Notes: generated by a model not told the origin, from the sequence alone. A stretch of DNA of 64,000 nucleotides from G964291335 sp964291335 (GCA_964291335.2 OZ219748.1:992001-1056000); one strand, 5' to 3'. Positions 35,387-45,338 are shown, counted from the stretch's first letter. Numbers and translations: made by a program.

Positions 35387-35601
35387 ACTGGAAAGGGCAA
35401 GTGTTGCTGCCAACTAGTAGCTATTATAGCAACGCTGATTGCGCATGACAAGACTTTCTCCCGTCGGGTATTCCCATCACCGGGCGGCATGAATTAAATC
35501 GGACGCCGGGGGAGAAACGGGAGACCGGACAACCGGTTGGCAACAGGCGCCGCCCCGGACGGGAAAGGCGCGCAAACCCTGAACCTGGCTGCACAGCCGG
35601 C

Positions 35602-36303
35602 TTAATTCCGCAGCGGCGGCAGAACCCGGGTCAGCCAGGGTATCAAGTCCCGCAGCGCCTCAGCGGGTATTTCATGGCCCATCGGGTATTCCTGATAGTG
35701 GGGCTGGTAACCTGCCTCTTCCAGAAAAGAGCGGGTAGCCCGGGCCGTATCTACCGCTATCTGCCGGTCAGCGACGCCGTGGGCGATGAAAATGGGCTGG
35801 GTTCGATGTTCCCGTTCCGGCAGTATGGGGCGCAGCAGTTCGTTGTCAAACACTGCTGCGCTCAGGGCAACCAGTCCGGCGAAAGTATCGGGCCGACCCA
35901 GGCCGCAGTGGTAGGTCATGGCTCCGCCCTGGGAAAAACCCAGCAGAACAATCCGGCCGGCGGCAGCGTTCAGCTTTTCGAAAACCTCATCGAAGAAATC
36001 CGTCAGCAGAGCCGCAGAGCGAGCCCGGGCGGCCGCCACTTCATCGGGAGGCGCCGCATTCTGACGCGGCATCCAGCCATAGCCCAGGTGGCCCCCGCCA
36101 AAGTCAAAGGGTATCGGAGCGTTAGGGCAGGCATAAACGTAACCCTGCTCGGCAATGGCTGGCGCCAGGCCCGCCAGGTCGCCCATATGCGCCCCAAATC
36201 CGTGGAGCATAATCACCAGGGGGTAACTGACCGTCGGGTCATAATCATCCGGCGTTACCGTAATATAGTTAAGGCTTCGGCCTTCGTGTTGTTCACCTTT
36301 CAT
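35602..36303 (-). CDS. Alpha/beta hydrolase (phospholipase/carboxylesterase)
   Basis: 233 aa from the ATG at 36303, with AAAGGAG upstream. It is an alpha/beta hydrolase of the YpfH/carboxylesterase type: oxyanion segment VIMLHGFGAHMGDL, nucleophile elbow GFSQGG, acid in HGVADRQI and His in YPMGHEIP. No signal peptide is present, so it is cytoplasmic. Substrate unknown. It stands alone. Confidence 0.88.
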   Translation of the reverse strand: MKGEQHEGRSLNYITVTPDDYDPTVSYPLVIMLHGFGAHMGDLAGLAPAIAEQGYVYACPNAPIPFDFGGGHLGYGWMPRQNAAPPDEVAAARARSAALLTDFFDEVFEKLNAAAGRIVLLGFSQGGAMTYHCGLGRPDTFAGLVALSAAVFDNELLRPILPEREHRTQPIFIAHGVADRQIAVDTARATRSFLEEAGYQPHYQEYPMGHEIPAEALRDLIPWLTRVLPPLRN

Positions 36304-36559
36304 CCTTACCGCTCCTTTTGCCGGAAAAAGCGCCGGCGGACCGCAGAAAGTTCCCGACGGCATCGGTCAGGGCAAGCCGGGAGCATAACACCGTTTCCGG
36401 GGTGAATGCCCCCTTCCTGAACCAGTCTTCAACCATAGCCTTGAGCAAAACTCCACTGGAGCGGCGCGCAATCCAGCACCGACAGGGCTGGGCGTCTTGC
36501 GGCGGTTCCCTGGCGCCGGAGCAACGTGGGGCTTCAGCGGCGAAAGAGCGGCAAAACGC

Positions 36560-36898
36560 TTAAGGCTCAGTCAGGCGCAGGTTGCCGTCGGCGTCTGATT
36601 GCACTCGCCACACCCGGATTACGGCGGCGGTTTCCAGAGGGCCATAGATGTGCGGGTACATTTCACCGGAGCGGCTGGGTTCGGAAATTACCGGGTAATG
36701 CAACTGCATAGTATCCAGCTCCAGGGCCAGCAAATCCCTTCGGCCAGGATAAAGACGCTGCGCCACTCGCAGCATTTGCGGCACATCCCGGGAACAGTGG
36801 ACAAACCCCTCGACGCGCAAACTTTCGGGGTGGCACTCCCTTGCCTCCTGCGCTCCGCTCCAGTCCTGCTCGGTTATCAGGTGGTAAATGACCGTCAT
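36560..36898 (-). CDS. DUF952 family protein
   Basis: 112 aa from the ATG at 36898 (MTVIYHLITEQDW). The pattern EGFVHCSRDVPQ, LLALELD and SGEMYPHIYGPL is characteristic of DUF952, a small family of unknown biochemical role. The start is chosen because MxxIYH is conserved at the N-terminus. Confidence 0.85.
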   Translation of the reverse strand: MTVIYHLITEQDWSGAQEARECHPESLRVEGFVHCSRDVPQMLRVAQRLYPGRRDLLALELDTMQLHYPVISEPSRSGEMYPHIYGPLETAAVIRVWRVQSDADGNLRLTEP

Positions 36899-37016
36899 CG
36901 TGCGCGCAACCTGATGCAGCTTGCCGGACAAGGTTGGCATGAAACCCTGCCGGGCAAAAGCCGCCCGGCAAACTCAGGCGGCTGCTTTTCCGGCTGGGCT
37001 GGCCGCGGCGGGTTGA

Positions 37017-37838
37017 TTACTTCTGTTCCAGCAGGTAAGCTACCAGCGCTTCCACATCGGCGTCGGACAGGCCGGCGGTAATTGAGGCAATCATCAGACC
37101 CGGCGTCGCCCTCTCCACCCCCTCGGCCACGAAACTCTCCGGTTCCCGAATTGAGGCGGTCAGGTACGCCTCGGCGGACACGCCAGGCTGACGACTGGCT
37201 GCATCGGCGCCTATGCGGGTCAGGTCCGGCCCCAGCAAGCCCACCGCTTCCGGAACCCCTTCAATATAATGGCAGGTGGAGCAGGGGGTAGCGGCGCCTT
37301 CGCCCTGGCCGGAAATAAAAATGCTTCTTCCCTGGGCAGCCAAACCGCCGGTGGGTGCCGTTGGCTGGCTGACCGGGGCCGCCGGCTCGCTGGCGGCCGG
37401 CGCGGGGCTGACCGGCTCGCTGGCCGGTTCAGCGGCGGCAATTAACCCCACTTTATCCTCCAGGCAGCCGCCCAACTCGTGATCCAGGGTGCAGGGCTTG
37501 GCATTGGCCTCGGCATAGGGGCGCTGCGAAGGGGTGAAAGCGCTGAACAGGCCAATCAGGGCCAACACCACGGCGAACCCCAGGACCAACCCACCCAGGA
37601 AAACCCAGGTGAGCAACCGGTTGTCGAACTTGAGGTGCATATAGAAGAAGATGACCGCCGCAAACTTGATGGCGGATAAAATCGCCAGGGGCGCAATAGT
37701 CCAGCCCGCCCCCCGGAAGTCTTCGGGCAGGATGATGACAAACTCAACGATGGTTATGACAAACAGGAATATGGCGATGCCCACATACTGTTTGAGGGTG
37801 GGGTGGCGGGATTCGTGAACCCCGGGGTCGCTGCTCAT
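37017..37838 (-). CDS. Cytochrome c oxidase subunit IV-cytochrome c fusion
   Basis: 273 aa. Residues ~15-105 carry three membrane helices of prokaryotic COX subunit IV (YVGIAIFLFVITIVEFVIIL, FAAVIFFYMHLKF). A low-complexity E/P/A/S linker (~135-165) connects to a C-terminal class I cytochrome c domain with CSTCH haem-binding motif and distal Met in TPGLMIASI. AAGGAG precedes the ATG. It is the last gene of the coxBACD order. Together with the cytochrome domain of subunit II the complex would carry two haem c groups. Confidence 0.85.
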   Translation of the reverse strand: MSSDPGVHESRHPTLKQYVGIAIFLFVITIVEFVIILPEDFRGAGWTIAPLAILSAIKFAAVIFFYMHLKFDNRLLTWVFLGGLVLGFAVVLALIGLFSAFTPSQRPYAEANAKPCTLDHELGGCLEDKVGLIAAAEPASEPVSPAPAASEPAAPVSQPTAPTGGLAAQGRSIFISGQGEGAATPCSTCHYIEGVPEAVGLLGPDLTRIGADAASRQPGVSAEAYLTASIREPESFVAEGVERATPGLMIASITAGLSDADVEALVAYLLEQK

Positions 37839-37851
37839 GCGCCGATTCTCC

Positions 37852-38547
37852 TTACAACAGGCCCAGGAAACTCGTTACCGAGTGCGGGACGAGCGACGGA
37901 TCCCCTGCCGGGCCGGTGTCGAACCCGCCAATCAGGTAAACCAGGGTGAAAATTACAATCCATACGATGTCAACGAAATGCCAGTAAAGGCCGGCCAATT
38001 CCACATCCAGCGCCGTCTTCGGCCCCAGCCGGCCCTTGCGGGCAACCCACGCCAGGCCCAGCAGCCAGACGATGCCCAAGGTTACGTGCGCACCGTGGAA
38101 ACCGGTCAAGGTGAAGAAGGTTGACCCGAACAGGTTGGTGTCGATGCGCAGCCCTTCACTCCGGAAGAGGTTGAACTCATACACTTGAAAGCCGATAAAA
38201 ATCGCCCCCAGGAAGGCCGTCGTCAGCAGCCAGAAAATAATGCGGCTCTGGTTGCCTTCGTTGGTGGCGACCAGCGCGCGCACCATAGAGAAGCTGCTGC
38301 ACAGCAGCACAAAGGTGCTGATGGTGGTTATCGGCACGTCGATAATGTCCACCGGGTAGGGGCCGACCAGGCTCTGCCCCCGGTAAACCATGTAGGTGGC
38401 AATCAGCGAGCCGAAGAAGAGGCAGTCCGACGACAGGAAGACCCACATAAGGAGCTTCCGGTTATCAATGCCGGTGGTAGTGGCATGCTCCCCGGCGTGC
38501 TCTGCGCCGTGAACGGCCTGGTGGCTGCTTTCCGCTTGGTAAGCCAA
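37852..38547 (-). CDS. ctaE: Cytochrome c oxidase subunit III
   Basis: 231 aa from a TTG with GGAGG upstream, beginning 2 nt after the subunit I stop. The N-terminal ~25 residues are His-rich (HQAVHGAEHAGEHATT). Five hydrophobic helices follow, with the conserved LLMWVFLSSDCLFFGSL and GFHGAHVTLGIVWLL. It supports proton uptake and stability of subunit I in the membrane. Confidence 0.93.
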   Translation of the reverse strand: MAYQAESSHQAVHGAEHAGEHATTTGIDNRKLLMWVFLSSDCLFFGSLIATYMVYRGQSLVGPYPVDIIDVPITTISTFVLLCSSFSMVRALVATNEGNQSRIIFWLLTTAFLGAIFIGFQVYEFNLFRSEGLRIDTNLFGSTFFTLTGFHGAHVTLGIVWLLGLAWVARKGRLGPKTALDVELAGLYWHFVDIVWIVIFTLVYLIGGFDTGPAGDPSLVPHSVTSFLGLL

Positions 38548-38549
38548 CG

Positions 38550-40607
38550 CTAACCCTCCTGATGGTATGAGTCAGCGGGGTTTTCCACCGTTCCGCCACA
38601 GAAGGGGCAGAACCGGAAGGCCGTTGACAATTGGTTGCCGCAATTGGAACACAGGAGACGGACCGTGTGGGCGGCCCCGCCGGGGGCGACGGCTGCCGCT
38701 GCCCCATGCCCACTGCCCACTGTCCCGGGTAATTCATCGGGATGGTCGCTGCCGTGCTGCTCCGGGGCGGCCGGTTCGTTGGCCCAGGCGATTATGCCAA
38801 TGAAGCAGATAATGCCGCCGATGAAGGGTATCGGGAAGCGGATATAGTCCCAACCCACGTCCACCAGCATACCGGCGCCCAGCACCAGCACGCCGAAGGC
38901 GGTTACCAGCGGCCAATAGGAGGGGCTGGGCATATGAATTGTGGACGGATCGACCGAGGCTTCCGGTTCGCTGATGGGGCGGCCTTCCGCCGCGGCCCGC
39001 CGCTTGACAATCCAGTAATGGTCCAGGCCTTCCACCCGGGGGATTCTGGCAAAGTTGTAGGTCGGCGGAGGCGAGGCAATGGACCATTCCAGCCCGGGAG
39101 CATCCCATGGGTCGTGGCCGGCGTCGGGCTGCTTGCGCAGGCTGATTAAGACGTTGGCAACGAAGACCAGGGTTCCGGCAAAGAGCACCAGGTAACCCAG
39201 GGAGGCCAGCAGGTTAAGGCCATCCCAGCCGAACTCGCTGGCATAGGTGTAAATTCGCCGCGGCATTCCGTTCAGCCCCAGGTAATGCATCGGGAAGAAA
39301 GTAATATTCATTCCGATGAAGTAAAGCCAGAAATGCAGCTTGCCCAGGCCCTCGTGCAGCAACTTGCCGGTCACCTTGGGGAACCAGTAAAACACTCCGG
39401 AAAAAATGCCGAACAGGGCGCCGCCGAACAGCACGTAATGGATGTGGGCAACAATGTAGTAAGTATCCTGCTGCTGGCTATCCGACGGGGCTACCGCATG
39501 GGATACGCCGCTCAACCCCCCGATGACGAACAGGGCAACGAAGCCCAGGGAGAACAGCATGGCGGTTTTCAGGTCCAGGTAGCCGCCCCAAAGAGTGCCA
39601 ATCCAGTTGAAAATCTTGACGCCGGTAGGCACCGCAATGAGCATGGTGGTAATCGTAAAAACGGATACGGCTACCGGCCCCAGGCCCACGGTGAACATAT
39701 GGTGGCTCCAGACCGCCCAACCCATAATGCCGATGACGATGCCCGAGAAGACTACCACCGGGTAACCGAAGAGGGGTTTCCGCGAGAAGGTGGGCAGCAC
39801 TTCGGATACAATGCCCATGGCCGGCAGGATGAGAATGTAAACTTCCGGGTGTCCGAAGACCCAGAAGAGATGCTGCCACAAAACCGGGTCCCCGCCCCCT
39901 TCAGGCACAAAGAAGTTGGTGCCAAAGTTGCGGTCAAAGGTCAGCTCAATCAGGCCCACCGTAATGACCGGGAAGGCCAGCACCAGCAGCACCGACGTTA
40001 CCAGGGTCATCCACACAAACAGGGGCATCCGCATCAGGCTCATGCCCGGAGCCCGCATATTGACTATGGTAACGATGAAGTTGAAAGCTGCGGCCAGGGA
40101 AGAGACGCCCAGCACCTGCAAGCCCAAAGCCCAGTAGTCCAGGCCTGCATTGGCGCTGAAGGGTTTTTCCGTCAGGTTGGCGTAAGAGAACCAGCCGGCA
40201 TCCGGGGCCTGGTTGGTCAGGAAACTGGCGTTCAGCAGCAGGCCGCCGAACAGAAACACCCAGTAACTGAAGGCATTAAGCCGGGGAAAGGCCACGTCCC
40301 GCGCGCCGATAGCCAGGGGGATAACGAAATTGAAAAAACTGGCGCTGAGCGGCATAACGACGAGGAAAATCATCGTCGTGCCGTGCATGGTAAACATCTG
40401 GTTAAAGGTGTCCGGGTTCACCAGCGTATTGTCGGGAACCGCCAGTTGCAGGCGGATTACGCCGGCCTCAAGGCCGCCAAGCAAAAGAAACACAAAGGCG
40501 GTAACCCCGTAAAGGACGCCGATGCGCTTGTGGTCAACCGTCGTAATCCAGCTCCACAGCCCGGATTGCGCTGCCGGCCGGGGAATTACATCGGTTATAG
40601 TGGCCAT
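38550..40607 (-). CDS. ctaD: Cytochrome c oxidase subunit I with C-terminal zinc ribbon
   Basis: 685 aa, longer than the usual ~550. The catalytic core has 12 helices with haem and CuB ligands: MHGTTMIF, LFWVFGHPEVYILILP, the HH pair in WSHHMFTVG and the late HIHYVLFGG. After two more helices (about residues 560-610) the chain ends in a zinc-ribbon-like module, CSNCGNQL and CPFCGGTVE. The ribbon is unusual for subunit I. It reduces O2 to water while pumping protons. It follows coxB by 88 bp. Confidence 0.94.
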   Translation of the reverse strand: MATITDVIPRPAAQSGLWSWITTVDHKRIGVLYGVTAFVFLLLGGLEAGVIRLQLAVPDNTLVNPDTFNQMFTMHGTTMIFLVVMPLSASFFNFVIPLAIGARDVAFPRLNAFSYWVFLFGGLLLNASFLTNQAPDAGWFSYANLTEKPFSANAGLDYWALGLQVLGVSSLAAAFNFIVTIVNMRAPGMSLMRMPLFVWMTLVTSVLLVLAFPVITVGLIELTFDRNFGTNFFVPEGGGDPVLWQHLFWVFGHPEVYILILPAMGIVSEVLPTFSRKPLFGYPVVVFSGIVIGIMGWAVWSHHMFTVGLGPVAVSVFTITTMLIAVPTGVKIFNWIGTLWGGYLDLKTAMLFSLGFVALFVIGGLSGVSHAVAPSDSQQQDTYYIVAHIHYVLFGGALFGIFSGVFYWFPKVTGKLLHEGLGKLHFWLYFIGMNITFFPMHYLGLNGMPRRIYTYASEFGWDGLNLLASLGYLVLFAGTLVFVANVLISLRKQPDAGHDPWDAPGLEWSIASPPPTYNFARIPRVEGLDHYWIVKRRAAAEGRPISEPEASVDPSTIHMPSPSYWPLVTAFGVLVLGAGMLVDVGWDYIRFPIPFIGGIICFIGIIAWANEPAAPEQHGSDHPDELPGTVGSGHGAAAAVAPGGAAHTVRLLCSNCGNQLSTAFRFCPFCGGTVENPADSYHQEG

Positions 40608-40695
40608 TGCCTGCCCCTCTCTATCACTCTGCGGTTCAGGTTGCCGGCCGCCGGCTTGATAAGCGGCCGGCGGCAGAAAAGGCGCTGATCCAATT

Positions 40696-41820
40696 CTACT
40701 TCAGGCTAAGCAGATACTCCAGCAGCAAGGAAAGTTCCTCCTCGCTCAGGCTGGCCCGGCCGTCGGGGGTCTGGTAAATGTTGGCGCGCTCGGACATATA
40801 GTTGCCCGGCTTAATAACTTCCGGGTCCCGCAGCCACTGACGCAGGTTCTCCCGGTTCACCTCCGCCAACCCGGCGGCGAACCGTTCCCGGGTAGCCAAA
40901 TCGGTCAGGTTCGGCCCCGGCGCCAGGCCCACATCGCTGGTCATAAAGCCCTGCACCCGGCCGGCGACCACCGCCGGGGAATCGGAGCCGGTAGCCGTAT
41001 GGCAAACCACGCAGCCGCCTGTGCTGTTGAACACCGTCTGCCCCCGGGCGGCCCGCGCCGACAGGGTTGGCGGTTCGCCAAAGCCTTCAGCCCATGCCAG
41101 GTAGTCTTCCTGGGGAAGCACCTGCACCAGAAACTTCATCTGGGCGTGGGCCGTACCGCAGAACTCGGCGCACTGACCGTAAAAGGTTCCCGTTTCGTCG
41201 GCCTGAAACCACATATAGTTATCCCGGGTAGGCACCACATCCACCTTGCCGGCCAGCTTGGGAACCCAGAAGCTGTGGATGACATCATCGCTTCTCAGGT
41301 CAATCCGGATGGCCCGGTCCACCGGAATCCGCAATTCATTGGCGGTAGTAATATACTTGCCATTACCGTCAGCGTCGGGGTACTGAAATTCCCACCACCA
41401 CTGGTGGCCGACGGCGGTTACTTGCAGCGTATCCGCTCCCTCCGGCGGCTGATCCAGGTCGAACAGCGTAAATACCGACCAGATGCCCAGGCCCAGAATC
41501 AGAATGGTGGGGATAACCGTCCAGGTAATTTCCAGCGCGGTGTGTCCGTGGGTTTGCGGCGGCAGTCCATCTTGTCCGGGACGACGCCGGAACCGGATAA
41601 TGGCGTAGAGCAGTATCCCTTCCACCAGAATGAATACCGCCACCATGACCCACAGGAGGACATTGAAAAGGAGCAGCTGCTGTTCGGCCACCGGCCCGGC
41701 AGTGCCAAAGGTGGACTGCTTGGCATCGGGGGCGCAGGCCAGAGCCAGGAATGAGAGGGCCAGCAGCCCCAGCGCCAGTGGAACCGGGCGCCTGCTTGGG
41801 AAGAGTTTCCGTTTGGACAT
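40696..41820 (-). CDS. ctaC: Cytochrome c oxidase subunit II with cytochrome c domain
   Basis: 374 aa from the ATG at 41820. A lipoprotein-type signal (LGLLALSFLALAC) precedes two membrane helices. The CuA site is complete: GQCAEFCGTAHAQM. A C-terminal cytochrome c domain has CVVCH and a distal Met in GNYMSERA. This is the caa3-type layout, accepting electrons directly from a cytochrome c or complex. First gene of the oxidase operon. Confidence 0.93.
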   Translation of the reverse strand: MSKRKLFPSRRPVPLALGLLALSFLALACAPDAKQSTFGTAGPVAEQQLLLFNVLLWVMVAVFILVEGILLYAIIRFRRRPGQDGLPPQTHGHTALEITWTVIPTILILGLGIWSVFTLFDLDQPPEGADTLQVTAVGHQWWWEFQYPDADGNGKYITTANELRIPVDRAIRIDLRSDDVIHSFWVPKLAGKVDVVPTRDNYMWFQADETGTFYGQCAEFCGTAHAQMKFLVQVLPQEDYLAWAEGFGEPPTLSARAARGQTVFNSTGGCVVCHTATGSDSPAVVAGRVQGFMTSDVGLAPGPNLTDLATRERFAAGLAEVNRENLRQWLRDPEVIKPGNYMSERANIYQTPDGRASLSEEELSLLLEYLLSLK

Positions 41821-42055
41821 AGTTTCGGTGTTGCCTTCGTCGTTCCTGGCCCCAGGAGGCCGGGAATCTTCGCCCTGGAAGGGCAAAAGCCCCATTTGCC
41901 AACTCCCCTGTTTACGGTTCTGCCGCCCGGCCTGGCTGGTATGTGCAATTTTTCACTAACGCCAAAACCTTACCACAGCCTTGATAAAGCTGTCAATGAA
42001 AACCGGTCAAATCTCCCGAGCCTGGCAGCCGTCCGCCGAAGGGCCGGCCCGCCTG

Positions 42056-42082
42056 TTGCCCGAAGCCTCCCTGTGCTATAAT
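42056..42082 (+). promoter_or_regulatory. Probable prs promoter
   Basis: A perfect TATAAT (42077-42082) with a TTGCCC-like -35 15-16 nt upstream. The 5' UTR to the chosen prs start is about 180 nt. It is GC-rich and contains a repeated CCCGTATATCAGG motif (about 42200-42230). Confidence 0.55.
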
Positions 42083-42268
42083 TTCTGCGCTCTTGACGGA
42101 GGGCATAAGGGGGCAATGGTCTTGCCGGGCCTTCAGCGGGAGCCGGGCCGGGCGCCCCATTGCCGGGGCTTTCCCGGCGATAGGGCCGGGCGCCGCTGCC
42201 CGTATATCAGGCCCGTATATCAGGAATGGGGGTATGGCTGCCGCTTGCCGGTCAAGGCAGCCGCAGGT

Positions 42269-43243
42269 ATGACGTTTTTAAGTGGTCGCCCGGTGGACGA
42301 CGACCTGAAAATTTTCACCGGAAACTCCCACCCGGCATTGGCTAATGCAGTATGCAATTACCTTAACCTGCCTCTTGGTCAAGCTGAGGTGTTCAAATTC
42401 GCCAATGACAACAGCTTTGTCCGCATCCTGGAAAATGTCCGCCAGCGAGACGTGTTCATCGTCCAGCCTACCGGGTTTCCGGTGAACGATAACCTGATGG
42501 AATTGCTGATAATGATCGACGCTTTCAAGCGCTCGTCAGCCGGCCGCATAACTGCGGTCATTCCATACTATGGCTACGGACGCACCGACAAGAAAGACCA
42601 GCCCCGGGTGCCGATTACCGCCCGGTTGGTGGCCGACCTGCTGACTACCGCCGGCGCCGACCGTCTGCTTACCGTTGACCTGCACGCCGGTCAGATTCAG
42701 GGGTTTTTTAATATCCCGGTGGACGAGCTGACCGCCGAAACCATCCTGGCCGAATACTTCAAGGCCAAGGAGATTAACGACCTGGTCGTGGTGGCAGTGG
42801 ATATTGGCATCAGCAAGCGGGCCCGGGATGTGGCCGAGTATCTGGATGTGCCGCTGGCCATCATCGAAAAGCGCCGTATCGGCAACGCCGACCACAGCGA
42901 AACGCTCAACGTAATCGGCGATGTAAGGGGCAAGGTGGCCCTGACCTTCGATGATGAAATCCTTACCGGCGGCACTACCGTCAATGCCGGCCAGGCTTTG
43001 CTGGATTGCGGCGTTACCCGGGTGTATTGCTGCGCTACCCACCCGGTTTTTGCTCGCAAGGCCTATAACCTGATTGCCGAGAGCAGCTTCGAGGAAGTGG
43101 TAGTTACCGATACCCTGCCCCTGATTCCCGGCGCCAACCTGGACAAGGTTAAGGTGCTGTCGATTGCCCCGCTGCTGGGCGAAGCCATCAGCCGCATCCA
43201 CTACGGCCAGTCGGTAGGCGAGTTGTTCAGCGCCCGCAGTTAG
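42269..43243 (+). CDS. prs: Ribose-phosphate pyrophosphokinase
   Basis: 324 aa from the ATG at 42269, placing LKIFTGNSHPALA at the standard N-terminal position. Further motifs are FANDNSFVRI, PYYGYGRTDKKDQPR and the PRPP loop DDEILTGGTTV. It makes PRPP from ribose 5-phosphate and ATP for nucleotide and amino-acid synthesis. The frame stays open to 41981, with an ATG at 42116 that has a GGAGGG-like site. A 51-residue N-terminal extension is therefore formally possible, but it does not look like protein. Confidence 0.93.
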   Translation: MTFLSGRPVDDDLKIFTGNSHPALANAVCNYLNLPLGQAEVFKFANDNSFVRILENVRQRDVFIVQPTGFPVNDNLMELLIMIDAFKRSSAGRITAVIPYYGYGRTDKKDQPRVPITARLVADLLTTAGADRLLTVDLHAGQIQGFFNIPVDELTAETILAEYFKAKEINDLVVVAVDIGISKRARDVAEYLDVPLAIIEKRRIGNADHSETLNVIGDVRGKVALTFDDEILTGGTTVNAGQALLDCGVTRVYCCATHPVFARKAYNLIAESSFEEVVVTDTLPLIPGANLDKVKVLSIAPLLGEAISRIHYGQSVGELFSARS

Positions 43244-43447
43244 CAGCGGCGGCCAACCAGCCCGGCCGGGCCAATCGGGGGTAAAGCCACTTGCCAGCTG
43301 CTTTTACAATCGCGACGGACGGCGGCCCGGGCATTCCGGTTTCCAGCAGATTAAGCCGGGCACGGACGGAAGGTTCAGCCGGCAGTAAGCCGGCTTAAGG
43401 CCGGCGCCAGTCCGGCTGCCAGGCTATTTTGACGCGGAGGAAAGCCG

Positions 43448-44641
43448 ATGATGTACGATTTGCTGGTTAAGGGCGGCGCGGTTATAGACCCGGCCCAGGG
43501 CATAAACGGCCGCAATGACGTGGCGGTGGCGGCCGGCCGAATAGCCCGGGTCGCCCCGGATATTCCCGATGCCGCGGCGGCCCGGGTGCTGGATGTCCGG
43601 GGCAAGCTGGTAACCCCGGGGTTGATTGACCTGCATACCCACATCTACGACGGGGTCAATGGCAATGGGGTGGAGGCCGACCTGGGCGGCGTCAGGGCCG
43701 GCGTTACCACTATGGTGGACGCTGGCAGTTCCGGCTGCGATACTTACGGCGGCTTTCCCAGGCACATTATCCCCAACAACGCAACCGAGATAATACCTTT
43801 CCTCCACATCTGCCGCACCGGGTTAGCTACCACCCCCGATATTTTCAGTCCGGCCAGTATCGACCTGGAGCGCACTATTCAGGTGGTGGAGCAGAATCGG
43901 GATGTTATCTTCGGCATCAAGGCGCGCATGGTTTCCCCGGCCCTGGAGATTATGGGTATGGAGATGCCCCGTATGGCCAAGCGGGCCGCCAAAGAGGCTG
44001 GCGTTAAGCTGATGGTGCATATCGGCGATACGGAGAAGCGTTACGATGAGCAGGTGATTCATCAGCTGCTTCCCATTCTGGAAGCCGGGGACATCGTAAC
44101 CCACCTCTTTACCGCCAACCCCGGCGGGGTAATCGACGCTCAAGGCAACCTGGTTCCCGAGGCCAGGGAGGCTCAGGAACGGGGGGTGTGGCTGGATACG
44201 GCCCACGGCCGTATGAACTTCAGCTTCGACATCGGCCAGCGGGTGCTGGACCAGGGGCTGCTGCCCCATTGCATCAGCACCGACCTTACCCTGCCCGGCC
44301 GTCAGCTGACGGTGCATAGTATGACGGAAATGATGACCCGTTTCCTGGCACTGGAGTTTACCCTGGAGCAGGTGGTGGAACTGTGTACCCTGAATCCAGC
44401 CCGCGCCCTGGGACTGGAAGGCCGGCTGGGGTCCCTGACTCCGGGCCACCAGGCGGATATATCGGTGCTGGAGCTCCGGGAAGGCGACTGGATAGTGTAC
44501 GACGTGGTGGGCGGCTCTCGCCGGACCGATAAAGCAGTGGTGCCAACCCTGACGGTAAAGCGCGGCGAGGTGTTCGAGGCCGGCTGGGGGCCGCGTCCCT
44601 GGGGGTGGGAACCGGACCGGGTATCGACAACAACCGATTAG
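43448..44641 (+). CDS. Amidohydrolase family metalloenzyme (dihydroorotase-like)
   Basis: 397 aa. It has the amidohydrolase pattern: DLLVKGGAVIDPAQG, VTPGLIDLHTHIYDG (metal-binding HxH), MVHIGDT, VTHLFTANPGG and ISTDLTLPG (Asp). Composite beta-sandwich ends bracket the TIM barrel. It resembles the EF_0837/AHA_3915 group of deacetylases or hydantoinase-like enzymes. GGAGG precedes the tandem ATGs. Substrate unknown. Confidence 0.88.
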   Translation: MMYDLLVKGGAVIDPAQGINGRNDVAVAAGRIARVAPDIPDAAAARVLDVRGKLVTPGLIDLHTHIYDGVNGNGVEADLGGVRAGVTTMVDAGSSGCDTYGGFPRHIIPNNATEIIPFLHICRTGLATTPDIFSPASIDLERTIQVVEQNRDVIFGIKARMVSPALEIMGMEMPRMAKRAAKEAGVKLMVHIGDTEKRYDEQVIHQLLPILEAGDIVTHLFTANPGGVIDAQGNLVPEAREAQERGVWLDTAHGRMNFSFDIGQRVLDQGLLPHCISTDLTLPGRQLTVHSMTEMMTRFLALEFTLEQVVELCTLNPARALGLEGRLGSLTPGHQADISVLELREGDWIVYDVVGGSRRTDKAVVPTLTVKRGEVFEAGWGPRPWGWEPDRVSTTTD

Positions 44642-44699
44642 ACCATTATACCGGGTGCTTACTAAACCAATTCAGTCAGCTTGCCCTTTTACTTTGATT

Positions 44700-45338
44700 A
44701 TGACTACCATCAATACCATAGAAGACCTGATTCGCCTGCTGGATGAAAACCCCGATTGGCTGGAAGCGGTACGCTCCCGCCTCCTGACGCGGCAATTGCT
44801 GGAAATGCCCCAGCGGTTAGCCGGTTTTATCGAGGTTACTAACCGGCGTCTGGATACGTTGGAGGCCACTGTTCAAGCTCAGCAATCCGACATTGAAACC
44901 CTTAAATCCGACGTCAAGTCTATCAGGGTTGATTTGGGTTACCTGAAGGGCGGCCACGCCAGGGCTTCCGCCATCAGGGAAGCTTCGGCCATAGCCTGCG
45001 ATATGGGGCTGAAGCGAGTCAGAAACCTGACCTTCGATGACCTTCAAGCGCTTTTGTCGGCTTCGGATACCGCAGATATACCCCCCAACGAGCTAATCAG
45101 TTTCCGCCGGGCAGACCTGGTTATGGAAGCTACGGATCAATCGGGGGAGACTTGCTATCTGGCCGTTGAAATTTCATTCACCGTTGACAGCCGGGATACC
45201 ACCAGAGCAACGCGCAACGCCGCATTCCTTTCTCGCTTTACCGGCCGCCCCTGCTACGCCGCAGTGGCGGGAATAAACCGGGACCGCCGGGTGGCGGAAG
45301 TCATCGATTCTGGCAGTGTTTACTGGCGCCAAATGTAA
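44700..45338 (+). CDS. Coiled-coil PD-(D/E)XK-like protein (DUF3782 type)
   Basis: 212 aa from ATG at 44700 (MTTINTIEDLIRLLDENPDWLEAVR). A heptad-rich coiled coil (about residues 45-80) is followed by a nuclease-like core: ADLVMEATD, then CYLAVEISFTVDSRDTTRATRN (E followed by a hydrophilic strand) and a GRPCYAAVAG strand. These proteins are common in cyanobacteria and Chloroflexota in several paralogues; function is not known. There is no ribosome-binding site before this ATG. Confidence 0.75.
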   Translation: MTTINTIEDLIRLLDENPDWLEAVRSRLLTRQLLEMPQRLAGFIEVTNRRLDTLEATVQAQQSDIETLKSDVKSIRVDLGYLKGGHARASAIREASAIACDMGLKRVRNLTFDDLQALLSASDTADIPPNELISFRRADLVMEATDQSGETCYLAVEISFTVDSRDTTRATRNAAFLSRFTGRPCYAAVAGINRDRRVAEVIDSGSVYWRQM

